A stretch of 64,000 bases of DNA. Source: Candidatus Woesearchaeota archaeon. GTDB taxonomy: Archaea; Nanobdellota; Nanobdellia; Woesearchaeales; JAHWHD01. Below the pieces are notes generated by a model, which worked only from the letters and a program-made list of their open reading frames with translations, was not told the DNA's origin and did no database searches. The DNA lies in NCBI GenBank assembly GCA_019323515.1, contig JAHWHG010000004.1, positions 62,001-126,000 of the forward strand. The letters run 5' to 3'. The position numbers and the translations under genes were made by a program. This document shows, one piece after another, positions 8,118 through 18,353 of the stretch. Positions within the stretch are counted from its first letter, which is position 1. Every line of letters begins with the position of its first letter.

Positions 8118-9329
8118 TTGGTTTAAGTCGAGATTTATTATGTTCTTAACATCTTTCAATAATCTAGATTCATAGTCCTGATTTCTTTCTCCTTCCAGTT
8201 TTTCGGATGCGAGTGCTGACATCAAAGATTTTGTTGTCTTGAATTCATCTGAAAAGTTGTGTTTAATCTGGTTAAGGTGTTCTTTGATAATCTCATCTTC
8301 TGCTAGGTCAAGGTTTTTTGTCTGGATTTTAATCTCTTCAAAGTCTTTTGTCTTCAGAGAGGAAGTATTTTTCATTACAAAATAAGCACCCTTTGCATAA
8401 ATAGTTTCAAAAATTTTCTTGAAGTTTATATCAGAAACTTTACCTGATTCGAGCGATCCTGTTATTCTCAAAGTGATAATTGTATTGAAGAATTCCTGGT
8501 TTCTGATTTCATCTAGAATTTCTCTTTCAATCATGTCAGGGGACTTATGGTCAGCATCAATCTGAATGTTGAAAGTGTTGTGAATAAGTATTGGTTCATA
8601 GCTTATTACATCGTCCTCAATTATATAAAATCCACCGTTGCCTAACTTTTCAAGTTCAGAAAAATTGTTAGGGAATATAGGGCCTGGGTAGACAACATTC
8701 TTATATCCTTCAAGTGACGTATTCTCAACTATGTGCACATGGCCACCTGCATAGTAGTCAAATTTTTTTGGAAGAAAGGATGTTGGCATTGAGTCCATCT
8801 TTTCAAGTTCCTTTGGTTTTAGTTCACTTAACGCTGTATGGAACATGAAGATCTTATAGCCTGGCTCTGATTCGAGATGCTCAGTTATAAGATTTGAATA
8901 GAATTCTTTTTCAAGCATACCTTTTTTTCCAAGCATACCAGTTATTTTTGTGCCAGTCTTTTGGTCTACTGTAAAATTTAGTTTAAGTTTCCCGTCAATC
9001 ACTTGGCCTTTAACCACATTAATTAAAAGTCCTGCATGTTCAAGAACATCCAAGATGGTTTTTCCAGAAGGCGAGAAGTCATGACTACCAGGGATTATAT
9101 AGATAGGAACGCCTGAATCCTTCATCTGTTTTAGTTTCTTAACAACCTCCCTTAAGTTATCAAAAGCTGGGAGTGATGTATTAAATAGGTCACCCGAGAT
9201 AAGGATGAAGTCAATGGATTTTTCTAAGCAAGTATCCATTGCCTTGAGGAATGCTTTAGTAGAGATGTCTTTTAAGCGTCTATCTCTCCAGCTGCCGATA
9301 TGGCAATCAGCTAGATGTGCAAATCTCAT
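8103..9329 (-). CDS. mre11: Mre11-type DNA repair nuclease
   Basis: Mre11 is the Mn-dependent phosphodiesterase/exonuclease of double-strand-break repair. The 408-aa product starts with the phosphoesterase motifs in order: ADCHIG (motif I), SGDLFN (II), PGSHD (III, with Ser replacing the usual Asn of GNHD), MFHTAL (IV) and GGHVH (V). The remaining part, about 240-408, is the capping region and a variable C-terminus that normally contacts Rad50. The start overlaps the herA stop by four bases (ATGA), so the two are translationally coupled. No rad50 follows: the next gene is the convergent PAP2 phosphatase. Confidence 0.93.
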   Translation of the reverse strand: MRFAHLADCHIGSWRDRRLKDISTKAFLKAMDTCLEKSIDFILISGDLFNTSLPAFDNLREVVKKLKQMKDSGVPIYIIPGSHDFSPSGKTILDVLEHAGLLINVVKGQVIDGKLKLNFTVDQKTGTKITGMLGKKGMLEKEFYSNLITEHLESEPGYKIFMFHTALSELKPKELEKMDSMPTSFLPKKFDYYAGGHVHIVENTSLEGYKNVVYPGPIFPNNFSELEKLGNGGFYIIEDDVISYEPILIHNTFNIQIDADHKSPDMIEREILDEIRNQEFFNTIITLRITGSLESGKVSDINFKKIFETIYAKGAYFVMKNTSSLKTKDFEEIKIQTKNLDLAEDEIIKEHLNQIKHNFSDEFKTTKSLMSALASEKLEGERNQDYESRLLKDVKNIINLDLNQSEQP

Positions 9330-10840
9330 ACTAAATCAACTCCCTGAAAACTTAGCTTTGATTGCGTTGACTTTTGAAGATACTTTTTAACGTATTCTGT
9401 AAATAAAGGTATCTTGACAGGGGTTGCAAAACGTGCAAAGTTTGAGGTAATGATTGCTTCACCTTTGTCTAAGGAGGCTATGTTTCTTGAATCGGTGCTT
9501 AGGTCTTGGGCAGAACTTTCAATAATTGCCTGGCGCTCAGGTGCCATCTCTATACCTAAGATAATCTTTGTGTTCATGTTTGCAAGAATCTGTCTTGGGA
9601 TAAGTGATGGAAGCTGGGTTATGGCTGTTAGACCAATCTTAAATTTCCTGCCCTCACGTGCGATTGTTGAGAATATGTTTGGTCCGTTCTCAAGGACTTC
9701 CTTTCCTAAGACACGCGGAGCTTCCTCAAGCACTATCGAAATAACTGGGTTATAATTAAGTTCTCCTGTTATCTTATAATTCTTGTACCTATTAAGCAGT
9801 TCATTTGCTATGATTGAGCCTATTAAAATTTCTGATGCTCCCGAGAAGTTTGAGGTATCGACAATTACTGTCTTGGAATCCTCTAAATCTTTAATGATAT
9901 CTGAAATTGTAGTAAGGCCTGCATTAAGATCAAATACCCCATTAGAGAAAAGTTGGTTATTAGCAAATTCAAGACAAAGTAAATTGAGAAGTTTCCTTTT
10001 TACAACTGCAAGAGTGGATTCATGAAAGTTTATGTCAATTGGTTTCTCCAAGATTATTGATTCAATCCAGTCCCGGCCATAGTGACGATAGTACAATGAA
10101 AGTGCATCTTTCTGAGGAGGTGAAAGGTCAAGAGCACCATGGAAGTGTGAAGGTCTTAAAAGCTTCAGATTAATCTTCAAAGTCCTTTGACCAACTGGCG
10201 GGTTTTTATGTGTATAGTATACAACCTTATCTTTTTGGGGATGGTCCTTTAGGCCAAGCTTATTTCTTCCATAATACTCATCATGAGGGTCTAGTACGAG
10301 TACGCCACAGTAATCCTTATCAACAATATCCCAAAGCATAACTGAACAAAGGTTTGATTTGCCTCTTCCTGTTGATGCTGGGATAAGTATATGATGAGCA
10401 AATACCTTATCCCCTTCTAATGAGATAGGGATGTCAAGCAGTTTACTGCCAGACCTTAGATTTCCAATGTATAAAGGATTCTTCGGTACTGTGAGAAATG
10501 AAAGATCCTGGTTAGTAACATCGCGTACTTCTGAGAAAAATGGCGGAAGAACCTTACAAAGTGAAGCATTATTGTCTCTTAAATGGATAAGCGGTTTTAA
10601 TAGTGCCAAGGTGTAATTTCTTAGTTCTGGATCAAGGAATTCAAGGTCAGTATCTTGCTCTAGTTTCATTCCAGATATAAGTTCAAGGTTTTGCTGAGAA
10701 ATCTGTGAACCATAAATAAGGTCATAAACCTGAAGAAGGACATTATCGGCTATTAGGAGTTCTCCAAGTTCAAGGGACTGATTACTTTTCTGCCTAATAA
10801 TAATCTTCCCATATTCCCCAGATATTACCTGACCTTTCAT
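9326..10840 (-). CDS. herA: HerA-type bipolar DNA helicase/translocase
   Basis: HerA is the FtsK/VirB4-related hexameric DNA translocase that works with NurA and Mre11-Rad50 in end resection. The 504-aa protein has an N-terminal HAS-barrel (about 1-90), Walker A in [11 protein letters not shown] (158-162 core), a DPHDEYYG block, a Walker B region with [11 protein letters not shown] and an arginine-finger/sensor region around [13 protein letters not shown]. The length is typical of archaeal HerA. It is the first gene of the herA-mre11 operon, with a TATA element in the divergent spacer upstream. Confidence 0.93.
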   Translation of the reverse strand: MKGQVISGEYGKIIIRQKSNQSLELGELLIADNVLLQVYDLIYGSQISQQNLELISGMKLEQDTDLEFLDPELRNYTLALLKPLIHLRDNNASLCKVLPPFFSEVRDVTNQDLSFLTVPKNPLYIGNLRSGSKLLDIPISLEGDKVFAHHILIPASTGRGKSNLCSVMLWDIVDKDYCGVLVLDPHDEYYGRNKLGLKDHPQKDKVVYYTHKNPPVGQRTLKINLKLLRPSHFHGALDLSPPQKDALSLYYRHYGRDWIESIILEKPIDINFHESTLAVVKRKLLNLLCLEFANNQLFSNGVFDLNAGLTTISDIIKDLEDSKTVIVDTSNFSGASEILIGSIIANELLNRYKNYKITGELNYNPVISIVLEEAPRVLGKEVLENGPNIFSTIAREGRKFKIGLTAITQLPSLIPRQILANMNTKIILGIEMAPERQAIIESSAQDLSTDSRNIASLDKGEAIITSNFARFATPVKIPLFTEYVKKYLQKSTQSKLSFQGVDLV

Positions 10841-10957
10841 ATCTAAAAATGGTTTAAAGCGTTTATATAAACTTTGTCATATGCTTATAAATAGGATTTA
10901 GCATATAAATCTTAGACTACAATAAAATATTTAAACTCTTAAAACTCGAGATTTAGT
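10841..10957. promoter_or_regulatory. Divergent promoter region herA / RHH-like gene
   Basis: The 117-bp spacer separates herA (minus) from the RHH-like gene (plus). It holds several TATA-like elements: GTTTATATAAACTTT near 10860, CTTATAAATAGG near 10885 and AAAATATTTAAACTC near 10925. The last lies about 30 bp before the RHH-like ATG. The first is nearly palindromic and well placed for herA. A DNA-binding protein encoded here could regulate both directions. Confidence 0.5.
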
Positions 10958-11455
<498 letters not shown>

Positions 11456-11479
<24 letters not shown>

Positions 11480-12154
11480 CCTTAATATATCATCAATCTC
11501 TTTTCTAGTGACTGCACAGCCATTCAGTTTTACACCCCATAGAACTGCATCCAAGAGGATTCTTCTTGCATTTGGCATGTCTGGGAGGTATTCATCGAGA
11601 AGGCCTAGTTCAAATGCTATTGTTACAAGTTCTATTGAACGGATAATCTTAAGATATTTTACCTCTGAACTGAAACGTTTAAGTGCTACCCTGTCAACTC
11701 TTATCTTCCTGTGAAGTCTCATTGTAAGGAGTTTGGCTAAAAAGTCAGGTTCCTCCAAAAGTACGCGTGCAGTCCTTTCGTCTATAACAAGTGCATCTGC
11801 ATCAAAGACGATTGCTGCTGCCAAGGATTCCATTTCACCACGCTGTACAATCTTAATGGGATGGTTTCCAGAATAAAAGATTGAATTGGCAAGTTCAAGA
11901 AGTTCGTTTGCTTTTTGTTCAATCCTTTTGTCCATAATAAGTTTAAGGTTCTTTTTTCTTAGTTGCCTTAAAATTTGAAGCGATTCAAACTCAAATTTTT
12001 TTATATGGAGTGGCCTTTCTATGAGTTCATATCTTACACCTTCAGTAATACAAAATTCACCTCTATACTTTTTCTTGAGTTTTCCAACTACCCAGAGAAG
12101 GTTATTAAGAGCAAGGCTAATCATTGGTCCTGCGTCAAAGAAGATACACTTCAT
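11456..12154 (-). CDS. PIN-like domain protein
   Basis: The 232-aa product shows the acidic residues of a PIN nuclease fold in order: FDAGPMISL (first Asp), ITEGVRYELIERP (Glu), QRGEMESLAAA (Glu) and ADALVIDERTARVLLE (Asp/Glu pair). The C-terminal 80 residues are helical and outside the PIN core. It overlaps the upstream HTH gene by four bases (ATGA), giving a two-gene operon. The layout resembles a VapBC-type toxin system. However, the protein is longer than a VapC toxin and the partner is larger than a typical antitoxin, so a housekeeping RNA-processing or regulatory role is equally possible. Confidence 0.7.
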
Positions 12155-12711
12155 TTGAAAAGACCTCTCGCAAAGTTAAGACGCTTTTTGACGTCAAGTT
12201 TGAAAGGTTCTTTTTCAAAGATTTGAGTTTTCCCGATATAATTCATAAGTTCCCATTGTGATACGTTCAGAAGTTCAGCAACTCTTCCTAATGAGATACC
12301 ATGTGCAAATATCTTAGAACCTTTTGTGATCCTTGCCTTATCAATAACTTCCTGTATGTATAATTTTATTTTTTTATCTATAGTTGAGATTAATGAAAAT
12401 AATCTTTTCATCTCCTTACGGTAATTTTGTATATTATCTGCTCTTAAGAAATCTCTAGACTTCTCAAGTTGGTCAATGATTTTGGTATAATATTTCTGTT
12501 CCAAATATGAGGGTCGTTCTATAACCTTAAAGATAGAGTAAATCAACACAGCAACTGAAACAGAATCTTCATCTTGGTAAATGGAAGCATTATGGACAAT
12601 ATGGTTGCTTAATTCTGAAAGTTCCAATATATCTTTTTCTTCTCTTATCTCAAGAATCTCCAAAGCCCTATCCAATACTTTAAGTATGTCCTCTTTTATT
12701 TTGGGTTGCAT
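12151..12711 (-). CDS. Helical protein with C-terminal HTH, partner of the PIN protein
   Basis: A protein of about 186 residues that is helical throughout and ends in a helix-turn-helix-like segment (GRVAELLNVSQWELMNYIG). The N-terminal 120 residues contain paired amphipathic helices and no recognised enzyme motif. The ATG at 12709-12711 is preferred over an upstream in-frame TTG because a TATA-like TTTATAAATAAAAAG lies about 20-30 bp before it, indicating a leaderless mRNA. Translation is coupled to the PIN gene through an ATGA overlap. It is a candidate regulator or antitoxin. Confidence 0.6.
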   Translation of the reverse strand: MQPKIKEDILKVLDRALEILEIREEKDILELSELSNHIVHNASIYQDEDSVSVAVLIYSIFKVIERPSYLEQKYYTKIIDQLEKSRDFLRADNIQNYRKEMKRLFSLISTIDKKIKLYIQEVIDKARITKGSKIFAHGISLGRVAELLNVSQWELMNYIGKTQIFEKEPFKLDVKKRLNFARGLFK

Positions 12712-12867
12712 TGATAAAATCAAAGGGCTTTTTATTTATAAATCTTGTGTTGAGATGAAAGGAAATAAACCAATAAATATTTAATATACAGCATATTTAA
12801 TTTGTGTGATTTAAGGATTATCTGTAAAGATTATGGGATTTAAGAAATCAAGAAAAAAAGAGGAAAC

Positions 12868-13446
12868 ATGGTAAAAAACAAGATTAAGAATTGGAACAGG
12901 ATAATTGTAAGCGGCCTTTTCATTATCTCAATGGTATTAGCATGCATAGGATGTGCCAATCAAAGTATGAATGAAACAAAAAATTCTGTTGCTATCAAAA
13001 GATTAGAAGTCACCAGTTCTGCATTTAAGGCAAATTCAATTATCCCTATGAGGTATACATGTGATGGTGAAGATATTAGTCCGGAATTAAGAGTGACAGG
13101 CCTGCCTGAGGGTGTAAAAAGTCTTGCATTAATTGTAGATGATCCTGATGCTCCAAGAGGTATATGGGTCCATTGGGTTGTGTGGAATATTAATGCAGAT
13201 GAGATCCTGGAAATAAAAGAGGGAAGTGTGCCAGGTATACAAGGGATTAATGATTTTGGGAAACATGAATATGGAGGTCCTTGCCCTCCATTTGGTGTAC
13301 ACAGATATTTCTTTAAGGTTTATGCACTTGACACTGAAGTTAATCTGGAAATGAATGCAGGAAAAACAGGATTAGAGGAAGCAATGGAAGGCCACATACT
13401 TGCGAAAGGAGAACTAATTGGATTGTTTGGGAGGGGTGAAGAATGA
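12868..13446 (+). CDS. PEBP-family (YbhB/YbcL-like) membrane-anchored protein
   Basis: The 192-aa product contains the phosphatidylethanolamine-binding-protein fold: CDGEDISPELRV, DDPDAPRGIWVHWVVW (the DPDAP motif) and GPCPPFGVHRYFF (the GxHR motif), which together line the anion pocket. An N-terminal signal/TM helix (about 11-29) ends with LACIGCAN, which could be a lipobox, so it is probably an extracytoplasmic lipoprotein or a tethered protein. The ligand is unknown. The SD AGAGGAAAC precedes the ATG. The stop overlaps the MEMO gene start (ATGA). Confidence 0.85.
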   Translation: MVKNKIKNWNRIIVSGLFIISMVLACIGCANQSMNETKNSVAIKRLEVTSSAFKANSIIPMRYTCDGEDISPELRVTGLPEGVKSLALIVDDPDAPRGIWVHWVVWNINADEILEIKEGSVPGIQGINDFGKHEYGGPCPPFGVHRYFFKVYALDTEVNLEMNAGKTGLEEAMEGHILAKGELIGLFGRGEE

Positions 13447-14318
13447 CAAGAAGCCCAGTAGTTGCAGGGATGTTCTATCCAGAGGATTTTGGAGAGCTTG
13501 ATAATAAGATAAGAGATAATTTTGAAGGTAAGTTTGGTCCTGGAAGCCTGCCACTTGAAAAAAGGGATAAGAACGTACTAGGAGTTATTGTTCCTCATGC
13601 AGGGTATCAGTTCTCTGGCGGATGTGCTGCATGGGCCTATAAAGAAGTTGCAGAAGCACCTATCCCTGATGTCTATATAATTTTAGGTGTTGATCATGCG
13701 GGTATTGGTAATAACTGTGTGTCAACTGAAGATTGGGAAACCCCATTTGGAATTGTAAAGACAGATGCGGAACTTGCAAAGAAGCTAGTTGATAATAAAG
13801 TGTTATTTGAAGATAACCGCGCACATTATAACGAGCATTCTATAGAAGTGCAACTCCCGTTTCTGCAGTTCATAAATAACAAAAGACTAAATGAATTTAA
13901 AATCATTGCAATCATGATATCAACTACTGATTATCCGGCTATTGCTGAGAGAATATTCAAAGTGCTTAGACAAGAGAATAAGAAGGCGCTATTCATATGC
14001 TCAAGTGACTTCACACACCATGGGGTTAATTATAGGTTCATGCGATTTAAGGATAATATCAAGGAAGAGATGTATGAATTTGATAAACAGGCGATTAACT
14101 TTATTGAGAAAATTGATATTTTGGGTTTTAACAGATTTGTAAGAGAGAACAAAGCAACAATATGTGGTTACAGAAACATTGCTGTATTAATGAAGATAAT
14201 GCAATTAAATGGATTTCTGCACGGTAAACTCTTAAGATACTATACTTCAGCAGATGTTGCAGGTGATTATAATAATGCAGTGGGTTATGGTGCAATATTG
14301 TTTGGAAAAAATGCCTGA
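13443..14318 (+). CDS. MEMO1/AmmeMemoRadiSam protein B family
   Basis: The 291-aa protein belongs to the MEMO family, which shares the class III extradiol dioxygenase fold. The metal-binding motifs are visible: VVPHAGYQFSGG (first His), AHYNEHSIEVQLPF (second His) and CSSDFTHHG (third His and neighbours). Family members bind copper or iron, but their reaction in archaea is unsettled. A radical SAM and an AMMECR1 partner are frequently encoded nearby; neither is adjacent here. It is coupled to the PEBP gene by a four-base overlap. Confidence 0.9.
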   Translation: MTRSPVVAGMFYPEDFGELDNKIRDNFEGKFGPGSLPLEKRDKNVLGVIVPHAGYQFSGGCAAWAYKEVAEAPIPDVYIILGVDHAGIGNNCVSTEDWETPFGIVKTDAELAKKLVDNKVLFEDNRAHYNEHSIEVQLPFLQFINNKRLNEFKIIAIMISTTDYPAIAERIFKVLRQENKKALFICSSDFTHHGVNYRFMRFKDNIKEEMYEFDKQAINFIEKIDILGFNRFVRENKATICGYRNIAVLMKIMQLNGFLHGKLLRYYTSADVAGDYNNAVGYGAILFGKNA

Positions 14319-14358
14319 TTTTCGTCACAAACTTGGGACAAAGGAACCTGCAAAACCT

Positions 14359-14411
14359 TTAAATATTACCCGTGCTATTCAAAAGTAGTAAAAGAAAGGT
14401 GGGGGTAATAT
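14359..14411 (+). promoter_or_regulatory. Promoter and strong SD of the coiled-coil gene
   Basis: CCTTTAAATATTACC near 14355-14370 is a TATA-like element, followed about 35 bp later by AAAGGTGGGGG seven bases before the ATG. The leader is about 25 nt. The unusually G-rich SD suggests strong translation. Confidence 0.45.
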
Positions 14412-16982
14412 ATGGTTCGTTTAAGTGTTAAGAAGCTAGATAGAGATGTAAGAGAAGGGTTCAATGCTGTTAAAAAGGATATTGCAGATTTAAAAAGATT
14501 CAAAAATGAGATTGTCCTTGACAGGAATAAATTAATCAAACAGCTTGAAAAGAATTTATTAAGGTCGTTTTCTAATGTTAAAGATGATGTAACTGAACTA
14601 CGAAATTTTAAAGATGAATATATCAATAAGAATGAGGCTGAGAAAAAGGAGTTTAAGAAGACTCTTAAAACACTTAATTATGGATTAGAAAAAGTTGAGA
14701 AGAAGTATGAACAAGTTGTAGAGCTTAAAGATGATTTAAAAAAACAGGATAAAGCAAGAAAGCAGCTTGAGAAGGATCTAAAAAAATTATCAAAAGAAGT
14801 TAAAGACGAGTTTAAAGGATATGTAAAATTAAAGGAATTTGATAAAGAACTTGATATCTTTGATAAAGAGTTTGGAGGATTTAAGAAGGAGATATCAAAG
14901 ATTAAGAGTGTTCTTGAATATTTCAGGAATCAGGTTAAGGATATTGATGAATTCAAGTTAGGGCACCTTAAAAGGGTTGCACTTGACAGAGCTGTTAAGG
15001 ATTCAAATAAAAGGATTAAGGGATTTAAGGATGAGATTGATACTTTTGACAAGGATCTTAATATGATTGATGAGCTGGATTATGATGTCAAGCTCTTGAA
15101 AAAGAAAATAGGGCAAAGATTCAAGACTTCTGAAAAGGATTTGGCAAATAAGATATCTGAGAGGGTTTCGTTCAGGGAATTTGACAATGAACTAAAGGTA
15201 ATAGATAGTGATGTTGTGGATTTAAAAAATAGGCTAAAGGAACTGAACAAGTCACTGAAAAAGCTTGAAAAGTTTGATAAGATTGAAGGGTTGTTAAAAG
15301 GCGAGATTTCTAAGGTTGATAAAGCGAATGCATCTGAGATTGACGCTTTAAAGAGCGATTTTGAAAAGAAAATCAAAGAACTTAAACAAAATATTGGAAA
15401 AGATATGCAAAAAGATAGTTCAAATATTAAGACTGAATTTGATAAGCTTAAGAAAAAGGTTTCAGTGATAGAGAAAGATTTTGATATTTATGATGACTTA
15501 GATGATGACATTGAAGTTCTAAAAGATAAAGTGGTTACAAAGGATGAGTTTAACAGGACAATAAATGCACTGGAGAAGAATCTTAATGGGTTAAAAGCCT
15601 TAGAGAGTAATATAAAGGAACTTAAATCCAATGCAGCTGACAAAAAGTCAATTGAAAAGAATAACAAGAGATTCATCAACAATTTTATGACAAAGGATGA
15701 GTTCGAGAAAGAGCTTGATCAGGAACTTAAAGGATTTGATACTGATTGGGCTAAATTTGAAAAGGATTTCAAAGCAGAGCTTACAAGCCTGAAGAAGAAG
15801 ATGGAACAGATGCAGGAACATAAGGCAAGTAAGATGTTGGTTAATACTTTTGAGATGCGGGAAGAGAAGAAAAGGACAAATTTTGTTGACCAGACTGAGA
15901 ATAAGCTTAAAGAGATGAAAAATTCTATTGATGAACTGAATAAAGAAACAGTTAAACAGCAAAATCATGAAAAATTGAAAGATGAGATAAAAAGCCTTAA
16001 AGATGAATTGGTTGCAAATTCGAAACTAATTAAAGAGCTTGAAAAACTGAATAAGAAGATTGATGAATTAAACAAACAAAATATTAAACTTACTAAGATT
16101 AATAGTAAACTGGTTGAGAAAAAGAAGCAAAGCAAGAGAGGATTTTGGGATAAAGTTGGAGATGTCTTGTTAGAAGATGATGAAGATGAAGTTAAATCTT
16201 CCAAGAAGAAAGTCGATAAAAGATCCAAGAACGGAAAAAATGGCAAGGTGAATGGCAAAAACAGCCTAAAAGACACTAAATCAAAATCCAATGGCAAAGT
16301 TAAAGAAGAGAAAGTAAAGAAGGGGTTCTTATCAAAAGTAGCAGACTTTATCTTTGAAGATGATGAAGAAACTGAAAAGGAAAATGTAGAATTGAACAAG
16401 AGAGATGAAAAAAAGTTACAGGAAGAAAAAAAGATTGAAGAAAGGAATAGGAAACTTGAACAAAAAAGAAAAAAAGAAGAAGAGAAGAAAAGGAAAGAAG
16501 AGGAAAGGAAGACTAAAGAAAGGTTAAGATTAGAAAAGAAGAAAGAGAAGGAAAGATTAAGAAAGGAAAAAGAGAAGCAGAGAAAACTTGAGCTAAAAGA
16601 GAAAGAAAGAATTAAGAGAGAGAAAAAGAAAGAGATGGAGAGACTTAAAAGAGAAGAGAAGAAGCGCAAGATTGAGGAGAGAAAAGAAGAAGAGAGACTT
16701 AAGAAACTTGAACAAAAAAGAAAAAAAGAAGAAGAGAAGAAAAGGAAAGAAGAGGAAAAAAGGCTTAAGCAAGAAACTAAAGCTAAAAAAATGCAGGCAA
16801 AAGAGACTGTAAGAGAGGAAAAGCCAAAGAAAGGTCTGTTTAAAGCGATTGGTGATTTTTTTCTGGAAGACCTGCCTGAAACTCAAAAAGAAGAACCTAA
16901 GAAGAGAAGAACTTATCAAAAGAAAAAGCCTGAAGAGAAGTATTTCAAAAGGATTAATGGAGTTAAGGGTAAAAAAGAATAA
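14412..16982 (+). CDS. Large charged coiled-coil protein with three repeated C-terminal motifs
   Basis: I do not recognise the family of this 856-aa protein. It has no signal peptide or TM. Residues about 1-560 are continuous heptad-like coiled coil, with recurring units of the type FDKELDIFDKEF and LKKKIGQRF. Residues about 570-856 contain three copies of a short motif, RGFWDKVGDVLLEDDED (about 574), KGFLSKVADFIFEDDEE (about 636) and KGLFKAIGDFFLEDLPE (about 807), separated by very Lys/Glu/Arg-rich linkers. The pattern suggests a filamentous scaffold with repeated docking helices. Candidate roles are cytoskeletal, chromosome-organising or cell-envelope scaffolding. It is monocistronic with its own promoter. 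Confidence 0.8.
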   Translation: MVRLSVKKLDRDVREGFNAVKKDIADLKRFKNEIVLDRNKLIKQLEKNLLRSFSNVKDDVTELRNFKDEYINKNEAEKKEFKKTLKTLNYGLEKVEKKYEQVVELKDDLKKQDKARKQLEKDLKKLSKEVKDEFKGYVKLKEFDKELDIFDKEFGGFKKEISKIKSVLEYFRNQVKDIDEFKLGHLKRVALDRAVKDSNKRIKGFKDEIDTFDKDLNMIDELDYDVKLLKKKIGQRFKTSEKDLANKISERVSFREFDNELKVIDSDVVDLKNRLKELNKSLKKLEKFDKIEGLLKGEISKVDKANASEIDALKSDFEKKIKELKQNIGKDMQKDSSNIKTEFDKLKKKVSVIEKDFDIYDDLDDDIEVLKDKVVTKDEFNRTINALEKNLNGLKALESNIKELKSNAADKKSIEKNNKRFINNFMTKDEFEKELDQELKGFDTDWAKFEKDFKAELTSLKKKMEQMQEHKASKMLVNTFEMREEKKRTNFVDQTENKLKEMKNSIDELNKETVKQQNHEKLKDEIKSLKDELVANSKLIKELEKLNKKIDELNKQNIKLTKINSKLVEKKKQSKRGFWDKVGDVLLEDDEDEVKSSKKKVDKRSKNGKNGKVNGKNSLKDTKSKSNGKVKEEKVKKGFLSKVADFIFEDDEETEKENVELNKRDEKKLQEEKKIEERNRKLEQKRKKEEEKKRKEEERKTKERLRLEKKKEKERLRKEKEKQRKLELKEKERIKREKKKEMERLKREEKKRKIEERKEEERLKKLEQKRKKEEEKKRKEEEKRLKQETKAKKMQAKETVREEKPKKGLFKAIGDFFLEDLPETQKEEPKKRRTYQKKKPEEKYFKRINGVKGKKE
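16451..16758 (+). repeat. 56-bp perfect direct repeat inside the coiled-coil gene
   Basis: The same 56 bases occur at 16451-16506 and 16703-16758, 252 bp (84 codons) apart and in the same frame, both encoding KLEQKRKKEEEKKRKEEE. DNA-level identity, not just similar composition, points to a recent internal duplication. Confidence 0.85.
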
Positions 16983-17016
16983 AGTTTTTATTGTTGTACT
17001 AATTCTTGTTTAGAAT

Positions 17017-17343
17017 ATGTTAAGGATTAACGGAAATATTGTCTTTGGCGATAGAGATATGAAGATTTGTAAATCGCTATTTTCTCAAGCCATAGGCCTG
17101 ATGTTTTCAAGAAAGATGGCAGCGGTTTTTGAGTTTAATAGAAAACAGCAGGTTTCCTTACATATGTTCTTTGTATTTTACAGCATAGATGTCGCATTCC
17201 TTGATCAGAACAAAAGAGTTATTGAAATAGGGAAGGATTTTAAACCATTTAGATTCTATAAGGCAAAGAACAAGGTAAAATACCTAGTTGAGATGCCTGC
17301 TGGGATTAGGTTCTCAATAGGAGATAGATTTAGCTGGGATTAG
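17017..17343 (+). CDS. DUF192 (COG1430) family protein
   Basis: The 108-aa product matches the small beta-barrel DUF192 family: QAIGLMFSRKM near the start (the family's GLM motif), LHMFFVFYSIDVAFLDQNKRVIEI in the centre and VEMPAGIRFSIGDRFSW at the end (the family's LELPAG segment). There is no signal peptide, so this copy is cytoplasmic. Function is unassigned in the family. It lies 34 bp after the coiled-coil gene and may be co-transcribed. Confidence 0.85.
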   Translation: MLRINGNIVFGDRDMKICKSLFSQAIGLMFSRKMAAVFEFNRKQQVSLHMFFVFYSIDVAFLDQNKRVIEIGKDFKPFRFYKAKNKVKYLVEMPAGIRFSIGDRFSWD

Positions 17344-17363
17344 GGCAAATTATACTATTTATA

Positions 17364-18353
17364 CTATTTATTTTCTAGAATCACTATATTCTTTGAAAGG
17401 TTCTTGTGTATGTATAAAGAGAATTTCCTGATAATCTTAAGTCCTGCTTTCCTTACAAGCGGTCCATAATCAACAAATGATGGGAAAACAAGGACTGCTT
17501 TCTTATTAAGTATCTTTTTCAAGCATAGTAGGAATTTTGAATAAGTCAGTTTTGGATTTTTTGTCTTTGTAGAAATCCCATAAGGTAAGTCTGAGACAAC
17601 ATAATTAAATTTTTTCTTAAGATTTGTTGAGTCCCTGAGTTTTAACTGATAATTTTTGATTTTGTAGAATTTTAGGTTTTTTTCTGACTTTTCAAGCATT
17701 GAGGGGTCGTTATCATAACCTATAACCTTAATTCTCATCAATCCTGCTTCAATCAGGATTCCAGCGACACCTGAAAATGGGTCAAGCAAGGTTTCATTTG
17801 CTTGGATGCCTGAAAGATTAACCAAGGCTTTAGCAAGCTTTGAATTTGTTGAAGAGGGATGTTTTGCAGGTCGAAGATGGGGTTTTCTTTGCAGATATGA
17901 CTTGTCTGTATCAGTTAGATGCGTGCATGCTATTACCTTGTCATTGACAAAGAAAAATGTAAAATCTGTTTTAGGGGTTTTGAGGTTTACTTTTGGAGAT
18001 TTTAGTTTTTTCCATATCAATGAAGAGATATTTTTTTCATTAAATATACTAGTTTTTGGAAAATTTTCTAATGTAATCCTGAAGTTCTTATTATAGTGAT
18101 CCTGCCAAGGAAAAGATTGAATCTTAGATTTAAGTTTGGATATTTCAGTGACAAAGAGAAATATGTAAATTGAATGTGTGAAAGCCAAGCGTTTATGTAA
18201 GTTTTTTGGAAGCTTATCTTTTTTATCTAACGATATTATTAAGAGATTATCAAATTGTTGTATCTTTTTTGGATTTGTCAAGGCAAGTATCTCATACTTT
18301 GCTAAATCTATATTCTCTCCGCTTAAATAAAAGATGTATTTTGGCATTAACAT
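17364..18353 (-). CDS. tRNA (guanine10-N2)-methyltransferase, Trm-G10/Trm11 type
   Basis: The 329-aa enzyme combines an N-terminal THUMP-like RNA-binding region (about 1-150) with a C-terminal Rossmann methyltransferase. Motif I is LLDPFSGVAGILIEAG, the acidic motif II is VIGYDNDP, and the catalytic motif IV is SDLPYGI, in the DPPYG position of N2-guanine methylases. The RPAKHPSSTNSKLAKALVNLS stretch before the methylase domain is also typical. The expected product is m2G10/m22G10 in tRNA. Two in-frame ATGs (18353 and 18347) are equally close to a TATA-like GTTTAAATAC. It is divergent from a small winged-helix gene. Confidence 0.88.
   Translation of the reverse strand: MLMPKYIFYLSGENIDLAKYEILALTNPKKIQQFDNLLIISLDKKDKLPKNLHKRLAFTHSIYIFLFVTEISKLKSKIQSFPWQDHYNKNFRITLENFPKTSIFNEKNISSLIWKKLKSPKVNLKTPKTDFTFFFVNDKVIACTHLTDTDKSYLQRKPHLRPAKHPSSTNSKLAKALVNLSGIQANETLLDPFSGVAGILIEAGLMRIKVIGYDNDPSMLEKSEKNLKFYKIKNYQLKLRDSTNLKKKFNYVVSDLPYGISTKTKNPKLTYSKFLLCLKKILNKKAVLVFPSFVDYGPLVRKAGLKIIRKFSLYIHKNLSKNIVILENK

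Noticed and set aside
8103..10840. herA-mre11 as part of a HerA-type anti-phage defence system
   Set aside because: The proteins match the housekeeping archaeal repair set, nurA is nearby, and there is no SIR2, DUF4297 or other defence effector next to herA.
15965..16919. Long Ser/Phe-rich reading frames on the minus strand
   Set aside because: They are mirror images of the Lys/Glu codons of the coiled-coil gene, with no SD, promoter or protein-like composition.
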